Below are positions 11,156 to 18,206 of a stretch of 24,720 nt of DNA, piece by piece (the stretch's first letter is position 1; each line of letters opens with the position of its first letter). A model generated the notes under the pieces. It saw only the letters and a list, made by a program, of their open reading frames with translations. It ran no database searches and was not told where the DNA came from. The position numbers and the translations under genes were made by a program. The DNA is from Priapulus caudatus (taxonomy: Eukaryota; Priapulida; Priapulimorpha; Priapulimorphida; Priapulidae). The DNA lies in NCBI RefSeq assembly GCF_000485595.1, contig NW_014578015.1:44541-69260 (forward strand). Reading direction: 5' to 3'.

Positions 11156-11407
11156 TTATATTTGTACATACATGATATCGCTTTGTTGTCACGACAACAG
11201 GGCATCGTTGATGGCGACGGACGTCGCGAAATACTTCATGTTCGCGCTGACGATATGGTGCGTCTATAGTTACGCCGAGGTGCAGACGATTGCCGTCATG
11301 TGGTTCGTGGGCGACCCGTTCGTTGCCATGGAGATCAGCAGCTTCATGAGCATCGTCAGCCTCGTCGCCGGCTCCGGATTCCTCAGGTAATTAACTAAAT
11401 AACTAGT

Positions 11408-11454
<47 letters not shown>

Positions 11455-11455
11455 T

Positions 11456-11494
<39 letters not shown>

Positions 11495-11495
11495 T

Positions 11496-11538
<43 letters not shown>

Positions 11539-11539
11539 T

Positions 11540-11574
<35 letters not shown>

Positions 11575-12321
11575 ACTAACACATAGCCGCGAGAATCTAT
11601 TTGTCGTCGTTTTTCCCCAGCGCGGTTTTTTATGTTTTGCCACGAAATTGTGTAATTATTTTCCGTCTCTTTCTCGCCTAATACGCGCTCAGCGATCAGT
11701 TCGATAAACGAATGAAACTGGGAGTAACGCGTGGAATTAATACAGTTGCGTGCACGGAGGGGAACGTCTGTTGTATGTGTTGTTTGTGTTGTATGTTGTT
11801 GTATGTTGTTGTTTGTGTTGTATGTTGTTGTATGTGTTATATGTGTTGTATATGTTGTTTGTGTTGTATGTTGTTGTATGTGTTGTTTGTGTTGTATATG
11901 TTGTTTGTGTTGTATGTTGTTGTTTGTGTTGTTTGTGTTGTATGCGTTGTATGTGTTGCATGGTGTTGTATGTATTGTGTGTGTTGTTTATCAGCGGAAT
12001 AATTCCCCGATGTGTTTCAGGCCCATCAACTCGTTACCAGATTACGTCTACGTTCCGACGTTCGCTACGATTCATCGCTATGCCGGCTACGTCGTTGCCG
12101 ACAATGAGTTCACGGACATGGGCAACGACACGTGCGACAACGAGGACTACCGCGGCGACCTCTGCCGGTACACGTCGGGTCGTGACGTCATGTCGAAGCT
12201 GTGGCCGGAGAACAATGGGATCTCGTTCAGCAGTTTTCAAATAATGTTCATTTTGTACGGAGTCTTGTGCGTGATTGCAGTGGTACTCCACGCTACCCCG
12301 TGGAGGAGGAAATCTTCGTAG
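6242..12321 (+). CDS. ABCG5: ABCG5-like sterolin-type ABC half-transporter, 10 exons, 5' partial
   Basis: Exons 6242-6368, 6790-6907, 8110-8301, 8819-8899, 9234-9365, 9684-9774, 9996-10195, 10639-10777, 11201-11386 and 12021-12321 join in one frame: one completing base, then 521 residues and TAG. Order is Q-loop, signature, Walker B, H-loop, linker, six membrane helices and a glycosylated last loop. ABCG5 and ABCG8 form a heterodimer that exports sterols across the plasma membrane. The membrane half matches ABCG5 best (PGFVSKI, IQTRLGVL, GSGFLR, NDTC); some ATPase positions (MDSF, LSRFAK, SLDRR) look more like ABCG8. Human ABCG5 is about 650 residues, so about 130 N-terminal residues, including Walker A, are missing. 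The ATPase motifs are eroded, so a non-catalytic partner or a diverged paralogue is possible. ABCG membership is near certain; ABCG5 orthology is likely. Confidence 0.92.
6369..6789. repeat. intron 1: polypurine tract, C-run and (AC)n
   Basis: The intron begins with a GA-rich purine stretch (to about 6600), followed by a run of 12 C at 6649-6660 and (AC)8 at 6661-6676. It ends with a standard ATAG acceptor. Arg/Glu frames and the complementary Ser/Leu frames here are repeat translations. Confidence 0.8.
6790..6907 (+). CDS. ABCG5: exon 2 of ABCG5-like gene: degenerate signature motif
   Basis: The acceptor is CCATAG before 6790 and the donor is GTAAGT at 6908; the exon runs from phase 0 to phase 1. 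It encodes 39 residues with TELDLV and ESERRKVVIGLQLLRDP, matching the ABCG helix ending GERRRVSI-QLL-DP. The ABC signature, ISTGERR in ABCG5 and SGGERR in ABCG8, reads VTESERR here. The glycine before GluArgArg is serine, and about five preceding residues (the NYSLGG region) are absent. Confidence 0.9.
6946..7135. mobile_element. MITE-like element in intron 2, 18-bp inverted termini
   Basis: Left end GGGGCCCGTTGTCAGAAA (6946-6963) and right end TTTCTGACAACGGCCCCC (7118-7135) are inverted repeats matching at 17 of 18 positions. The interior has further internal inverted similarity (AACATTAG/CTAATGTT-like and TACGAGAG/CTCTCGTA). At 190 bp with no ORF it fits a non-autonomous DNA transposon. 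No clear target-site duplication was seen, so the superfamily is left open. Confidence 0.7.
7238..7547. mobile_element. hAT-like MITE in intron 2
   Basis: The left end reads CTAGTCCAGTGGTTGTTAAC and continues to CATGGACC. The reverse complement of the right end reads CTAGAGCAAGGAGGTCAACC and continues to CATGGACCCC. Both follow the CAGTGGTT-AACC style of hAT-type non-autonomous elements. CTAG is present at both edges. The interior has a GGACCCC-AAA-GGGGTCC hairpin at 7501-7517 and no coding capacity. hAT assignment is an inference from the terminal motif. Confidence 0.55.
7752..7797. repeat. small foldback element A (46-bp imperfect palindrome)
   Basis: Centred on GGGAATTCCC. I counted 21 Watson-Crick pairs, one G-T wobble and one mismatch over 23 positions. 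The end reads ATCGGAAG...CTTCTGAT, resembling three other foldbacks in this window (15900, 17435, 17505). Confidence 0.75.
7815..8089. repeat. three copies of a 70-74 bp repeat in intron 2
   Basis: Copies lie at about 7815-7884, 7946-8015 and 8016-8089. Each begins RAGTTTTRAGSGACGG, contains GATCCATG-like, GCTATAGCTTGGTTAATCA and ends TTCRTRCC. The third copy ends 20 bases before exon 3, so it abuts the splice acceptor. Confidence 0.75.
8110..8301 (+). CDS. ABCG5: exon 3 of ABCG5-like gene: Walker B and H-loop
   Basis: The acceptor is CTTGCAG before 8110 and the donor is GTGAGA at 8302; phase 1 to phase 1. Residues LVVLVEEPMTGMD correspond to the Walker B and D-loop consensus hhhhDEPTTGLD. 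The Walker B aspartate is glutamate (visible residue 87); the catalytic glutamate (88) and D-loop aspartate (94) are kept. TAHRPQSD holds the H-loop histidine (121). SGEVVYTG is the usual end of the ABCG ATPase core. MDSF and LSRFAK resemble ABCG8 more than ABCG5. Confidence 0.93.
8370..8515. repeat. (AAC)n/(AAT)n microsatellite in intron 3
   Basis: AT-rich trinucleotide tract of AAC and AAT units within the intron between exons 3 and 4. Confidence 0.85.
8819..8899 (+). CDS. ABCG5: exon 4 of ABCG5-like gene
   Basis: The acceptor is TTGCAG before 8819 and the donor is GTATGT at 8900; phase 1 to phase 1, adding 27 residues. GCPCPEFENPLDFF matches the ABCG5/ABCG8 GYPCPxxSNPxDFY motif that closes the nucleotide-binding domain. 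This cysteine-proline motif is characteristic of the sterolin and white-type ABCG proteins. Confidence 0.93.
9234..9365 (+). CDS. ABCG5: exon 5 of ABCG5-like gene: linker
   Basis: The acceptor is AATAATAG before 9234, rather pyrimidine-poor near its end, and the donor is GTATGC at 9366; phase 1 to phase 1. It encodes LTMASLDRRTPARLLETT followed by a Lys/Glu-rich helix. This matches the DLTSxDxxS...E linker between ATPase and membrane domains; DRR is as in ABCG8. In the same frame it reads into the intron, so the donor placement rests on the splice motif and the phase of exon 6. Confidence 0.85.
9398..9711. repeat. tandem repeat of 138-152 bp overlapping the start of exon 6
   Basis: TAATARGATTGRC begins at 9398, 9550 and 9688. 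The first two units share AGCAATATATRACCTA, GCGCAT, ATCTATAATA, GAGYYGAGTAAAACTTGTG and GTAATACSTG, ending in a CTTTTGCATACAG or GTTTTGTATAG stretch. The third copy is truncated, and its first 20 or so bases lie within exon 6, so the exon's 5' end is homologous to intronic repeat. Confidence 0.75.
9684..9774 (+). CDS. ABCG5: exon 6 of ABCG5-like gene: pre-membrane segment
   Basis: The acceptor GTATAG before 9684 is the only nearby AG that keeps phase with exon 5; those before 9686 and 9694 do not. The donor is GTATCC at 9775, and the exon ends in phase 2. PGFVSKIFTLTR matches the ABCG5 PGVFSKLGVLLRR segment just before the first membrane helix. The first 28 bases belong to an intronic tandem repeat, so the residues before the conserved segment may be a recent addition. 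Confidence 0.8.
9996..10195 (+). CDS. ABCG5: exon 7 of ABCG5-like gene: membrane helices 1-2
   Basis: The acceptor is TTTAAG before 9996 and the donor is GTGAGT at 10196; phase 2 to phase 1. RRATWHLCRDW corresponds to RRVTRNLVRNK of ABCG5. Helix 1 is about visible residues 264-281 (LLQLPLFAILLFLFVWRL). IQTRLGVLFYSFAG matches ABCG5 IQDRVGLLYQFVG and starts helix 2. Confidence 0.92.
10218..10602. repeat. short tandem repeats and C-run in intron 7
   Basis: TTCAAG hexamers (about 10240-10264) and TGTAACTTGTGCTTTG units about 15 bp long (10221-10240 and 10331-10375). A run of 11 C lies at 10591-10601, shortly before the exon 8 acceptor. Confidence 0.7.
10639..10777 (+). CDS. ABCG5: exon 8 of ABCG5-like gene, followed by a GC donor
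   Basis: The acceptor is ACTTTCAG before 10639. It encodes FAFHRNIYHQEAREGIYGG, matching the ABCG5 motif around DQESQDGLYQ, then helix 3 (LSQMLYTVLPNFAGVC and on). The frame and homology require the exon to end at 10777, where the intron begins GCAAGT. The GT at 10782 would leave exon 9 out of frame. The split codon at the junction is Trp, as in ABCG5 CYWTLG. Confidence 0.9.
10778..11200 (+). other. GC-AG intron 8
   Basis: It starts GCAAGT and ends ACAACAG. It contains a TA run (about 11059-11110) and a (TTTA)n run (about 11119-11158). GC donors are a known minority class that usually keeps strong pairing to U1 elsewhere, and G|GCAAGT does so here. Confidence 0.85.
11201..11386 (+). CDS. ABCG5: exon 9 of ABCG5-like gene: membrane helices 4-5
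   Basis: The donor is CAG|GTAATT at 11387; phase 2 to phase 2. ASLMATDVAKYFMFAL aligns without gaps to the ABCG5 segment after CYW (TLGLHPEVARFGYFSA). Helix 4 and a further hydrophobic stretch follow, and the exon ends SLVAGSGFLR, nearly identical to ABCG5 GVLVGSGFLR. Confidence 0.93.
11389..11580. repeat. (TAAC)n array with regular interruptions in intron 9
   Basis: A tetranucleotide array begins right after the exon 9 donor. The interruption CTAATTAACT recurs at 11451, 11491 and about 11535, giving a higher-order unit of 40-44 bp. Confidence 0.9.
11771..11995. repeat. TGTTGTATG/TGTTGTTTG minisatellite in intron 9
   Basis: Imperfect units of 9-12 bases (TGTTGTATG, TGTTGTTTG) up to just before the exon 10 acceptor. 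The Cys/Val/Leu-rich frames that read into exon 10 are repeat-derived. Confidence 0.85.
12021..12321 (+). CDS. ABCG5: exon 10 (terminal) of ABCG5-like gene
   Basis: The acceptor is TGTTTCAG before 12021; 100 codons including stop TAG at 12319-12321. After the split Arg of GSGFLR, VVADNEFTDMGNDTC matches the ABCG5 extracellular VVNEFYGLNFTC, with the sequon kept (Asn457-Asp-Thr) and followed by cysteines at 460 and 470. The last helix is about residues 495-511 (QIMFILYGVLCVIAVVL), then a short basic tail WRRKSS. Confidence 0.94.
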
Positions 12322-12325
12322 TTTG

Positions 12326-12446
12326 AATAAACAGGTGAACAAGGGAGGAAGCTGAACAATAATAGCGAGAGGTGCTGAACGCTGGCATTTCTCACCTATT
12401 TTTATACTTTATACTATTTTGGATAATTTATTGTTTAATTAATAAA
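12326..12446 (+). promoter_or_regulatory. candidate polyadenylation signals of the ABCG5-like gene
   Basis: AATAAA occurs at 12326-12331, five bases after the stop codon, and at 12441-12446 in AT-rich sequence. The second is the more usual distance for a 3' UTR. Only the hexamers are seen; cleavage sites are not determined. Confidence 0.5.
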
Positions 12447-13068
<622 letters not shown>

Positions 13069-14096
13069 TTAATTAACTCAACACGAACATTGGCACATGA
13101 ACGCTATTATCTCAGTATACAATGATGTCATTATCTTATTTAATTCCTTTATTTACACGAAAATTTGGCACCGACGGTACAAATTTAACAAACATTCTAA
13201 TAAGTCTAATGAGCCAAAGAGCCATGGCGTAATTATTTGGCTCACACTCTGCCTGCGCATGTGAGTTTTTCGCAGAAATTTAAAAAAATTAAGAAACTTT
13301 TCCAACATGTTTCTCGCGATATAATATGAGCGGTCATGCAAGTACATCGCGACCTCATCGTCCGTCTCGGCTATTGTCGTGTTTCCACATCACGCTATGT
13401 TACTACTTATGCTTCCTTCTTACTGCTATGTTTTCTCACTATATATGTCTAATATGTACACCATATTCTTTGGGTCACTAAGCTCTGCTGGGATGCGTAC
13501 CTATGGTAATATATGGTGTGCGGCTGCCCCGTCTAAACTGTGCATGGCGCTCAAGGGTTATTTTATGGGCTATTTTCCGATTATTTATGATGCATCGCGG
13601 CATCTCGGCAATTGCAAATATGCGCGTTGTATTTGCACAAGAAGCCTCAGTAGTAGCAGTAGTGGTACGAGCCTGTGAGCGCTTGGTAGTAGTAGAACAC
13701 CGCGCTACAGCTATACTCGCATTCCTTGCCTAGTACACAGCATCGACTGGACATGTGGTCCGAAGACACGGATACTGACGAATATAGAGCGAAGCTTAGC
13801 GAGATGAGCGAGGATTATTAGAGAGAATTTAGAAGGTATATCGAATACAGATCAGCAATAAAGAATTCCTTGCGGCCGGTTACACGCACGCGCTACTTCG
13901 CCTATAGTATTTCATCTTAGTTTTGTTTAATTTTTACGACAAGGCGGTTTTTGCCTCCACAAAGCATCGGCTTGCGCTCGTACGAAACTAAACGACGATT
14001 GTATTCGTACGAGCCCGAATGGTGGCAGCCAGGCGAAACTGCACCGCGAGCCCACTCACACGAGTTCCCACGGAACTGTGCGTCTTTACCGTATAG
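13069..14096. other. intergenic sequence downstream of the KCNE-like gene
   Basis: Mostly unique sequence that could hold the 3' UTR of the minus-strand gene at 14215-14724. On the minus strand an AATAAA lies at 13153-13148, a candidate poly-A signal about 1.06 kb past that stop codon. Open frames at 13379-13678 and 13503-13733 are not similar to any family I recognise. A GAGCCAAA/TTTGGCTC inverted pair lies at 13211-13243. Confidence 0.4.
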
Positions 14097-14205
14097 TACC
14101 CACGTACGGATATGCATACACGTACCCACGTACGTGTATGCATACACGTATACCCACGTACGTGTATATACGTGTACGTACGTGTATATACGTACGTATA
14201 TGTGC
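14097..14205. repeat. ACGTAC/TATGCATA-rich tandem repeat
   Basis: Alternating purine-pyrimidine sequence with units such as TATGCATACACGTA-CCCACGTACGTG, about 28-30 bp, repeated two to three times and then grading to CGTGTATATACGTAC. It starts ten bases beyond the stop codon of the minus-strand gene, so it would lie in its 3' UTR. Confidence 0.75.
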
Positions 14206-14214
14206 GAAGGTTCT

Positions 14215-14724
14215 TTACGCCTCTGATATCTCGTTCACCTCCGTGACGCACGGCAACGCTGTCCCCGTGTTCTCATTGTTTGTCACCGCCGCCGCCGTCG
14301 TCGTCGCTGTCGCCGTACGCGACCCCGTCGTAACCCGCGTCGCCGATTCAACGCCACCTAGCGATCGCAGTCCCCGCGCGCAACTGGCGTCGGTCACGGG
14401 CGGCAGAGTCAGGTAGAGTTTGTCGCGTCGCACGAAATCGACGTAGTAGGAATGCAGCAGCGCGTTCTCGGCTTCTTGTCGCATGTACTTCGCCATCAAT
14501 ATGACGATGCTGAACGCGTAGAACAAGATGACGATGATGATGTACAGGAAAGCGTCAACGTCGTCGGCGTCGCTGCCGTCAGCGGCGGTCAGGTTCGCGC
14601 ATGCGCCGCTCGACGGCGTTTCGACGTGTTCCACCTTGATGAGGACTCCGTGGTTACGCGCCAGAGTTGAGTTTAGAATGCCTAGTAGCGTCTTCACGTC
14701 GCCAGCGCCACTAATATCGCACAT
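14215..14724 (-). CDS. KCNE-like single-pass membrane protein, 169 aa
   Basis: An uninterrupted GC-rich ORF, unlike its AT-rich flanks. The ATG has A at -3 and an in-frame TAA three codons before it. The N-terminal 57 residues carry two N-glycosylation sequons (Asn18-Ser-Thr, Asn44-Leu-Thr) and an acidic run before one membrane helix at about residues 58-78 (AFLYIIIVILFYAFSIVILM). The helix is followed at once by KYMRQ and then SYYVDFVRRDKLYL. KCNE family subunits share this plan: short glycosylated outside N-terminus without a signal peptide, one helix, and a juxtamembrane SYIRSKK-type stretch; they bind and modulate voltage-gated potassium channels at the plasma membrane. The C-terminus is Thr/Ala-rich and looks disordered. 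Coding in one exon is also usual for KCNE genes. A different single-pass family is possible; that this is a real gene is more certain than its function. Confidence 0.72.
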   Translation of the reverse strand: MCDISGAGDVKTLLGILNSTLARNHGVLIKVEHVETPSSGACANLTAADGSDADDVDAFLYIIIVILFYAFSIVILMAKYMRQEAENALLHSYYVDFVRRDKLYLTLPPVTDASCARGLRSLGGVESATRVTTGSRTATATTTAAAVTNNENTGTALPCVTEVNEISEA

Positions 14725-14732
14725 GCTTGCGG

Positions 14733-14740
14733 TTTATATA
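14733..14740 (-). promoter_or_regulatory. TATA-like sequence next to the KCNE-like start codon
   Basis: The minus strand reads TATATAAA eight bases upstream of the ATG. A true TATA box here would place transcription start inside the ORF, so it is either incidental or the translation start is not as drawn. Reported because it bears on the start choice. Confidence 0.3.
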
Positions 14741-14778
14741 AGCCACCAGATCTCTCGATACCAGCGCAGCGTGTCTCA

Positions 14779-14996
14779 GACGTCACTGGAATGTGACGTC
14801 GATAGTAATGACGTCAGAGCGTTTGATCGCAGTGATCTAACCAGAGAAACGATATACTAGTTAGACACACTCTTCATAGTGTTTCTATATACTTCTATGG
14901 ATCTAGCACAACGTAGTTCTGCTAGTTTAAACTGCTTGAATCCGGTTCATTCCCACGGAATGACAATTCGATCGACTATTGTTCAGCGTGACGTCA
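14779..14996 (-). promoter_or_regulatory. cluster of CRE-type (TGACGTCA) sites upstream of the KCNE-like gene
   Basis: Perfect TGACGTCA palindromes at 14809-14816 and 14989-14996, plus seven-of-eight matches at 14779-14786 (GACGTCAC) and 14794-14801 (TGACGTCG). They lie 55-272 bp upstream of the ATG. CREB/ATF proteins bind this motif, so cAMP- or calcium-responsive expression is an inference from the site cluster. Confidence 0.5.
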
Positions 14997-15898
14997 TCAC
15001 TTCCTTCGTATCTCGTTCTTTCCTTTTCCATTCGTATTGGCTTCTCGTCCTGTCTCTTCTGTAATGCATAAAAATGAGCGAGCATTCTTTGTTCAATCTT
15101 CACCGCACGCGACCCGACGCGAGCTTTAGCGAGGAGCCGAAAACACGTCGCAGCATCCGTCGCTACGCTGGGCAGCATCCCGCACACGCGCGCAAATCCT
15201 ACTGTATTAGCGTTACCGGGAACAGTGAGCATTTACTGCCGACTTTTGTGTAACCACCGCGAGTTTTCCGGCTTCAACGTGTATATACGGCAAAGTAAAC
15301 ACGGGTCTAGCGTTATGTGATAATTAATCAGATGGCATGCGCGCGGGGGTAAACGGCGTACTTACATGTGTGTAGCTGATGCTGAATACGACGGAAGCCG
15401 GGAGCTGCAAACAAGAATCCTTCAGCTGAAGCCATTGAAAGAACTGATCGTTGTGCTCTTCTTCTTCTCTGCTGAGCGGGGCAGCAGCTGCTGCCGCCTG
15501 TTTGCTTGTGGGCGGGGTCGAGCGTGCGATTAACCATATCAATCTCATTTTCCGCGTATTTCTCATTTATTTCTCATCTCGCCGTGTTTAATTCGCTACC
15601 GGGGGGAAATACAAACATTTAATTGCTACTGTGGGATAATGAGAGAAGTTTACCGTGCGTCTAGTGCGAGCTGAACTTGCGCTTTGTCTACGTTGTACTC
15701 TATGGCACTGATTCTAGATACTTGCGGTATTCCCAGATACTTCCGGGAGAGGTGGCGATGTGGAATGTTAATCTACTAAAATTTCTTATAGAATAAAAGA
15801 ATAAAAGTATAATATAATACAATATAGATAATATAACTGAAAATCGTTCAAGCCTTTTTGGGCAAACGGCTACGCGCAAGGATCTGGTCCATGGATAT
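14997..15898. other. mostly unassigned sequence; possible minus-strand exon with donor at 15366
   Basis: On the minus strand an open frame from 15566 (Ala- and Glu-rich, then EHNDQFFQWLQLKDSCLQLP) runs into a strong splice donor, ACACAT|GTAAGT, whose last exon base is 15366. A pyrimidine-containing TTCTTGTTTGCAG acceptor-like site lies inside it near 15408. This could be a 5' exon of the KCNE-like gene or of another minus-strand gene. A minus ORF at 15232-14927 is not recognised. Confidence 0.3.
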
Positions 15899-15899
15899 A

Positions 15900-15939
15900 A
15901 TCAAGAGTGCATAATAGAGATCTATTATGCACTCTTGAT
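15900..15939. repeat. small foldback element B (18-bp perfect arms)
   Basis: Left arm ATCAAGAGTGCATAATAG, loop AGAT, right arm the exact reverse complement. The sequence is related to the foldbacks at 17435 and 17505, and more distantly to the one at 7752. Confidence 0.85.
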
Positions 15940-16375
15940 ATAATTCCTCGTGTCGTTGAAAAGTCCTGACGAGTCTCTAGAGCTCATTGCTGATCGGTAT
16001 TACTCAACAGCGTGCCGCCACTGCTCGTGAATAACGCTAAATGTTCACGTTTAGTCGAGACGTTTCTCCGTGTACAAATCGTCTTGCTACACTCCAAGGA
16101 CCGCCTTCTCTCTAACAGCATAACAACGCAGCGGGGCTCAGAATATCACGTGAAACGTGATCCGTGGTACGGCGCCCATTGACTAATAGGATTCGCACAC
16201 ACTTGTCGTGCAATTCTTTCGAGACATTTCTCCGCCTCTCGCGCTTGTATGTAAGCTGGCGCCTGACGGACAACTGGTGCCACTGTGTTATGCCACATAG
16301 CGCCAACTGGTTTACGACTTCGTGGTAAACACACGATGCCGGTTATAGCAGACAAACATGCGCGCCAGGCCGGCG
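15940..16375. other. unique sequence, no gene recognised
   Basis: Mixed-composition sequence without a defensible exon. Minus-strand frames near 16112-16355 overlap each other and match no known domain. Confidence 0.35.
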
Positions 16376-16390
16376 ACGACGATGACGATA

Positions 16391-16485
<95 letters not shown>

Positions 16486-16735
16486 AATGATGACGATGAT
16501 AATACTGGTGTTTGTTGTTGTTGCTGCTGCTTTGCTGCTGCTGCTGCTGATGATGATGCTGATGATGATGATGAGGATGAGGAGGAGGAGGAGGAGGAGG
16601 AGAAGGAGGAGAAGGAGGAGGAGGAGGACGACGACGAGGAGGAAGAGGACGAGGAGGAGGAGGAGGATGAAGAGGAGGAGGAGGTTGATGAGGACGAGGA
16701 AGAGGAGGAGGAGGAGGGGAAGTAGACGGAGAAGG
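16376..16735. repeat. trinucleotide tract: (GAT)n, (GCT)n, (GAG)n
   Basis: GAT/ATG repeats at about 16388-16500, GCT/TGC repeats at about 16510-16550, then GAG/GAC repeats to about 16735. The plus-strand frame from 16285 to 16725 is nearly all Asp and Glu after its first 30 residues. Nothing outside the repeat supports a gene. Confidence 0.9.
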
Positions 16736-17434
16736 AAGAAAATTACGTGAAGGAGAAGGGGGAAGAGAGCGAGGAAGGTTAGGAGGGGGAGGAAGTTAGA
16801 CGCACATGCAGCGCAGTGATGATAACTATTAGCTGCTCTCACGGACGTATAGTTTCCGTACAGACGTTTAGTTTCCGTACGTGTAGACTCAGGCAGTCTT
16901 TCTTCACAGCACGCCCGAGCGAAGCGCGGCAGGGGAGACTCCGTTGCCTAATGTGTTCTCGGTATATTTTCGTTCGCTGATTTCGTTCCGGAAGATTCGC
17001 GGCAGCTCTGGCCCGCACTCTATCGCGAGTTAGCATCGAGTTCGCAAGAGTCAGGGACACAGGACCCATGCGGGGAAAATATATACGATGGCGGTTACGT
17101 GGGGAAGTGGGCGCGGGCGATTGCATTGGTCCGGCCGTGGTGAAGTGGGTGGTCCGAGTTTAGACGTCTTTCTAAACATAGATCATTGCCGAACACTAAC
17201 GGCTGTTGTCAAGGTTATTTCGGGGAGTACAGAGCGAGATAATAATCGTGATTGGGTCTTTCGTTGTTCTTCATAAAATAACTGGCGAAATGTCGAGATG
17301 AAAACTATAACTGCGTGCACGCGAACGAAGTGCGTGCACGTTTACACACGCACGCAAACAAAGGGCACATGTAAAAATATAAGCCACGTGCGCGCGAACA
17401 CAGATGCGCGCCACAACAAACTTCTTATCATAAC
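16736..17434. other. unique sequence with a short tandem duplication and a hairpin
   Basis: A near-duplicate of TAGTTTCCGTAC occurs at about 16849 and 16870. A 9-bp perfect hairpin, CGTGCACGC with GCGTGCACG, lies at 17314-17340. No gene was recognised. Confidence 0.4.
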
Positions 17435-17496
17435 ATCAGGCGTGAATAATAATAGACAGTAAATTCAGTAATCTATTATTATTATTCACTCCTGAT
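17435..17496. repeat. small foldback element C
   Basis: Left arm ATCAGGCGTGAATAATAATA pairs with a right arm ending ATTATTCACTCCTGAT, with one mismatch and a three-base ATT indel. The ends ATCAGG and CCTGAT match those of the adjoining foldback. Confidence 0.8.
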
Positions 17497-17504
17497 ATGA
17501 TAAC

Positions 17505-17565
17505 ATCAAGAGCTAATAAACACTTGGGTGTTATTAATAAACCCAGGTGTTTATTAGCTCCTGAT
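17505..17565. repeat. small foldback element D (25-bp arms)
   Basis: The left arm (17505-17529) begins ATCAAGAGCTAATAAACAC and the right arm (17541-17565) ends GTTTATTAGCTCCTGAT. They match at 23 of 25 positions, with an 11-base loop. It lies eight bases from the preceding foldback, and both are preceded by TAAC. Confidence 0.85.
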
Positions 17566-17919
17566 AACATCTTATTTCCGATTAGCGGCTTTCATTTCCG
17601 TTTTTCTTCCATCGACGAGCGTTTGCTATCGTCTCTCTCTCTCTCTCGCTATGTGTAGTGTAGCTTGTGTTCTTAAACACACGAGTTGTTACGGCATATG
17701 GCGCTAGTCCGTGAGCATGCATGCTGTTTGCTCCCGTACTATTTTCTCGAACGCCTACAGTTGCGTACATGCAGTTTATCTGTGTGCTTAAACGTTGCCT
17801 TCTCGTTCGTATTTTTACGGATATGGGCCAAGGAGGCTGCTACGCTAACTGTTAACGGGTGGTTACACTGGTGGATGGAACGAGGACATTTTCGCGTGGT
17901 TATACAGAGCATAGAGATG
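17566..17919. other. unique sequence with an unrecognised open frame
   Basis: The plus-strand frame 17686-17940 (84 codons) runs into the transposon-like element that follows, and its translation is not similar to anything I know. A short CT run lies at about 17633-17648. Confidence 0.35.
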
Positions 17920-17924
17920 AGTGA

Positions 17925-18201
17925 CAGGGCCGTAGCATGAGGGGGGGGGGCAAGGGGGCAGCTGCCCCCTAGATTTTGGAGCTAAATTAGAAAAATAAAT
18001 TGTTCTACTAAAAACGAATTGTCGTAGTCAGAATGAAGGCTGTACATGTACTCAAAAGTGCCTCAAATACCATCTCGATCCTGCGATCTACATTTTCAAA
18101 ATGTTCTGTGGGAAGACCCTCGCTTGTTTCTCACCCCCTCCTTGAAATCCTGGATCCGCCACTGCCCCCCCCCCTAAAAATTCGCTCACCCTACGGCCCT
18201 G
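17925..18201. mobile_element. hAT-like MITE with 5-bp target-site duplication
   Basis: The ends are CAGGGCCGTA (17925-17934) and TACGGCCCTG (18192-18201), perfect inverted repeats. They are flanked by AGTGA on both sides (17920-17924 and 18202-18206). The element is 277 bp with no coding capacity. A 16-bp palindrome GGGGGCAGCTGCCCCC sits near the left end, and runs of G and C lie just inside both ends. CAGGGCCG termini are typical of hAT-type elements; the family name is inference. Confidence 0.8.
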
Positions 18202-18206
18202 AGTGA

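Noticed and set aside
12181-12196. TGACGTCA inside exon 10 of the transporter gene
   Set aside because: It lies in conserved coding sequence, so it is treated as a coincidence of codons rather than a regulatory site.
13379-13733. Two overlapping plus-strand open frames of 76-99 codons
   Set aside because: They overlap in different frames with no family similarity and lie where the 3' UTR of the minus-strand gene may run.
14927-15232. 101-codon minus-strand frame upstream of the KCNE-like gene
   Set aside because: The translation resembles no known family, and it overlaps one of the CRE-type sites. It could not be defended as coding.
16285-16725. Long poly-Asp/Glu open frame
   Set aside because: It comes from GAT and GAG trinucleotide repeats. 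Every frame on both strands is open through the tract, and there is no unique coding sequence outside it.
17686-17940. 84-codon plus-strand frame
   Set aside because: It ends inside the hAT-like MITE and shows no similarity to known proteins.
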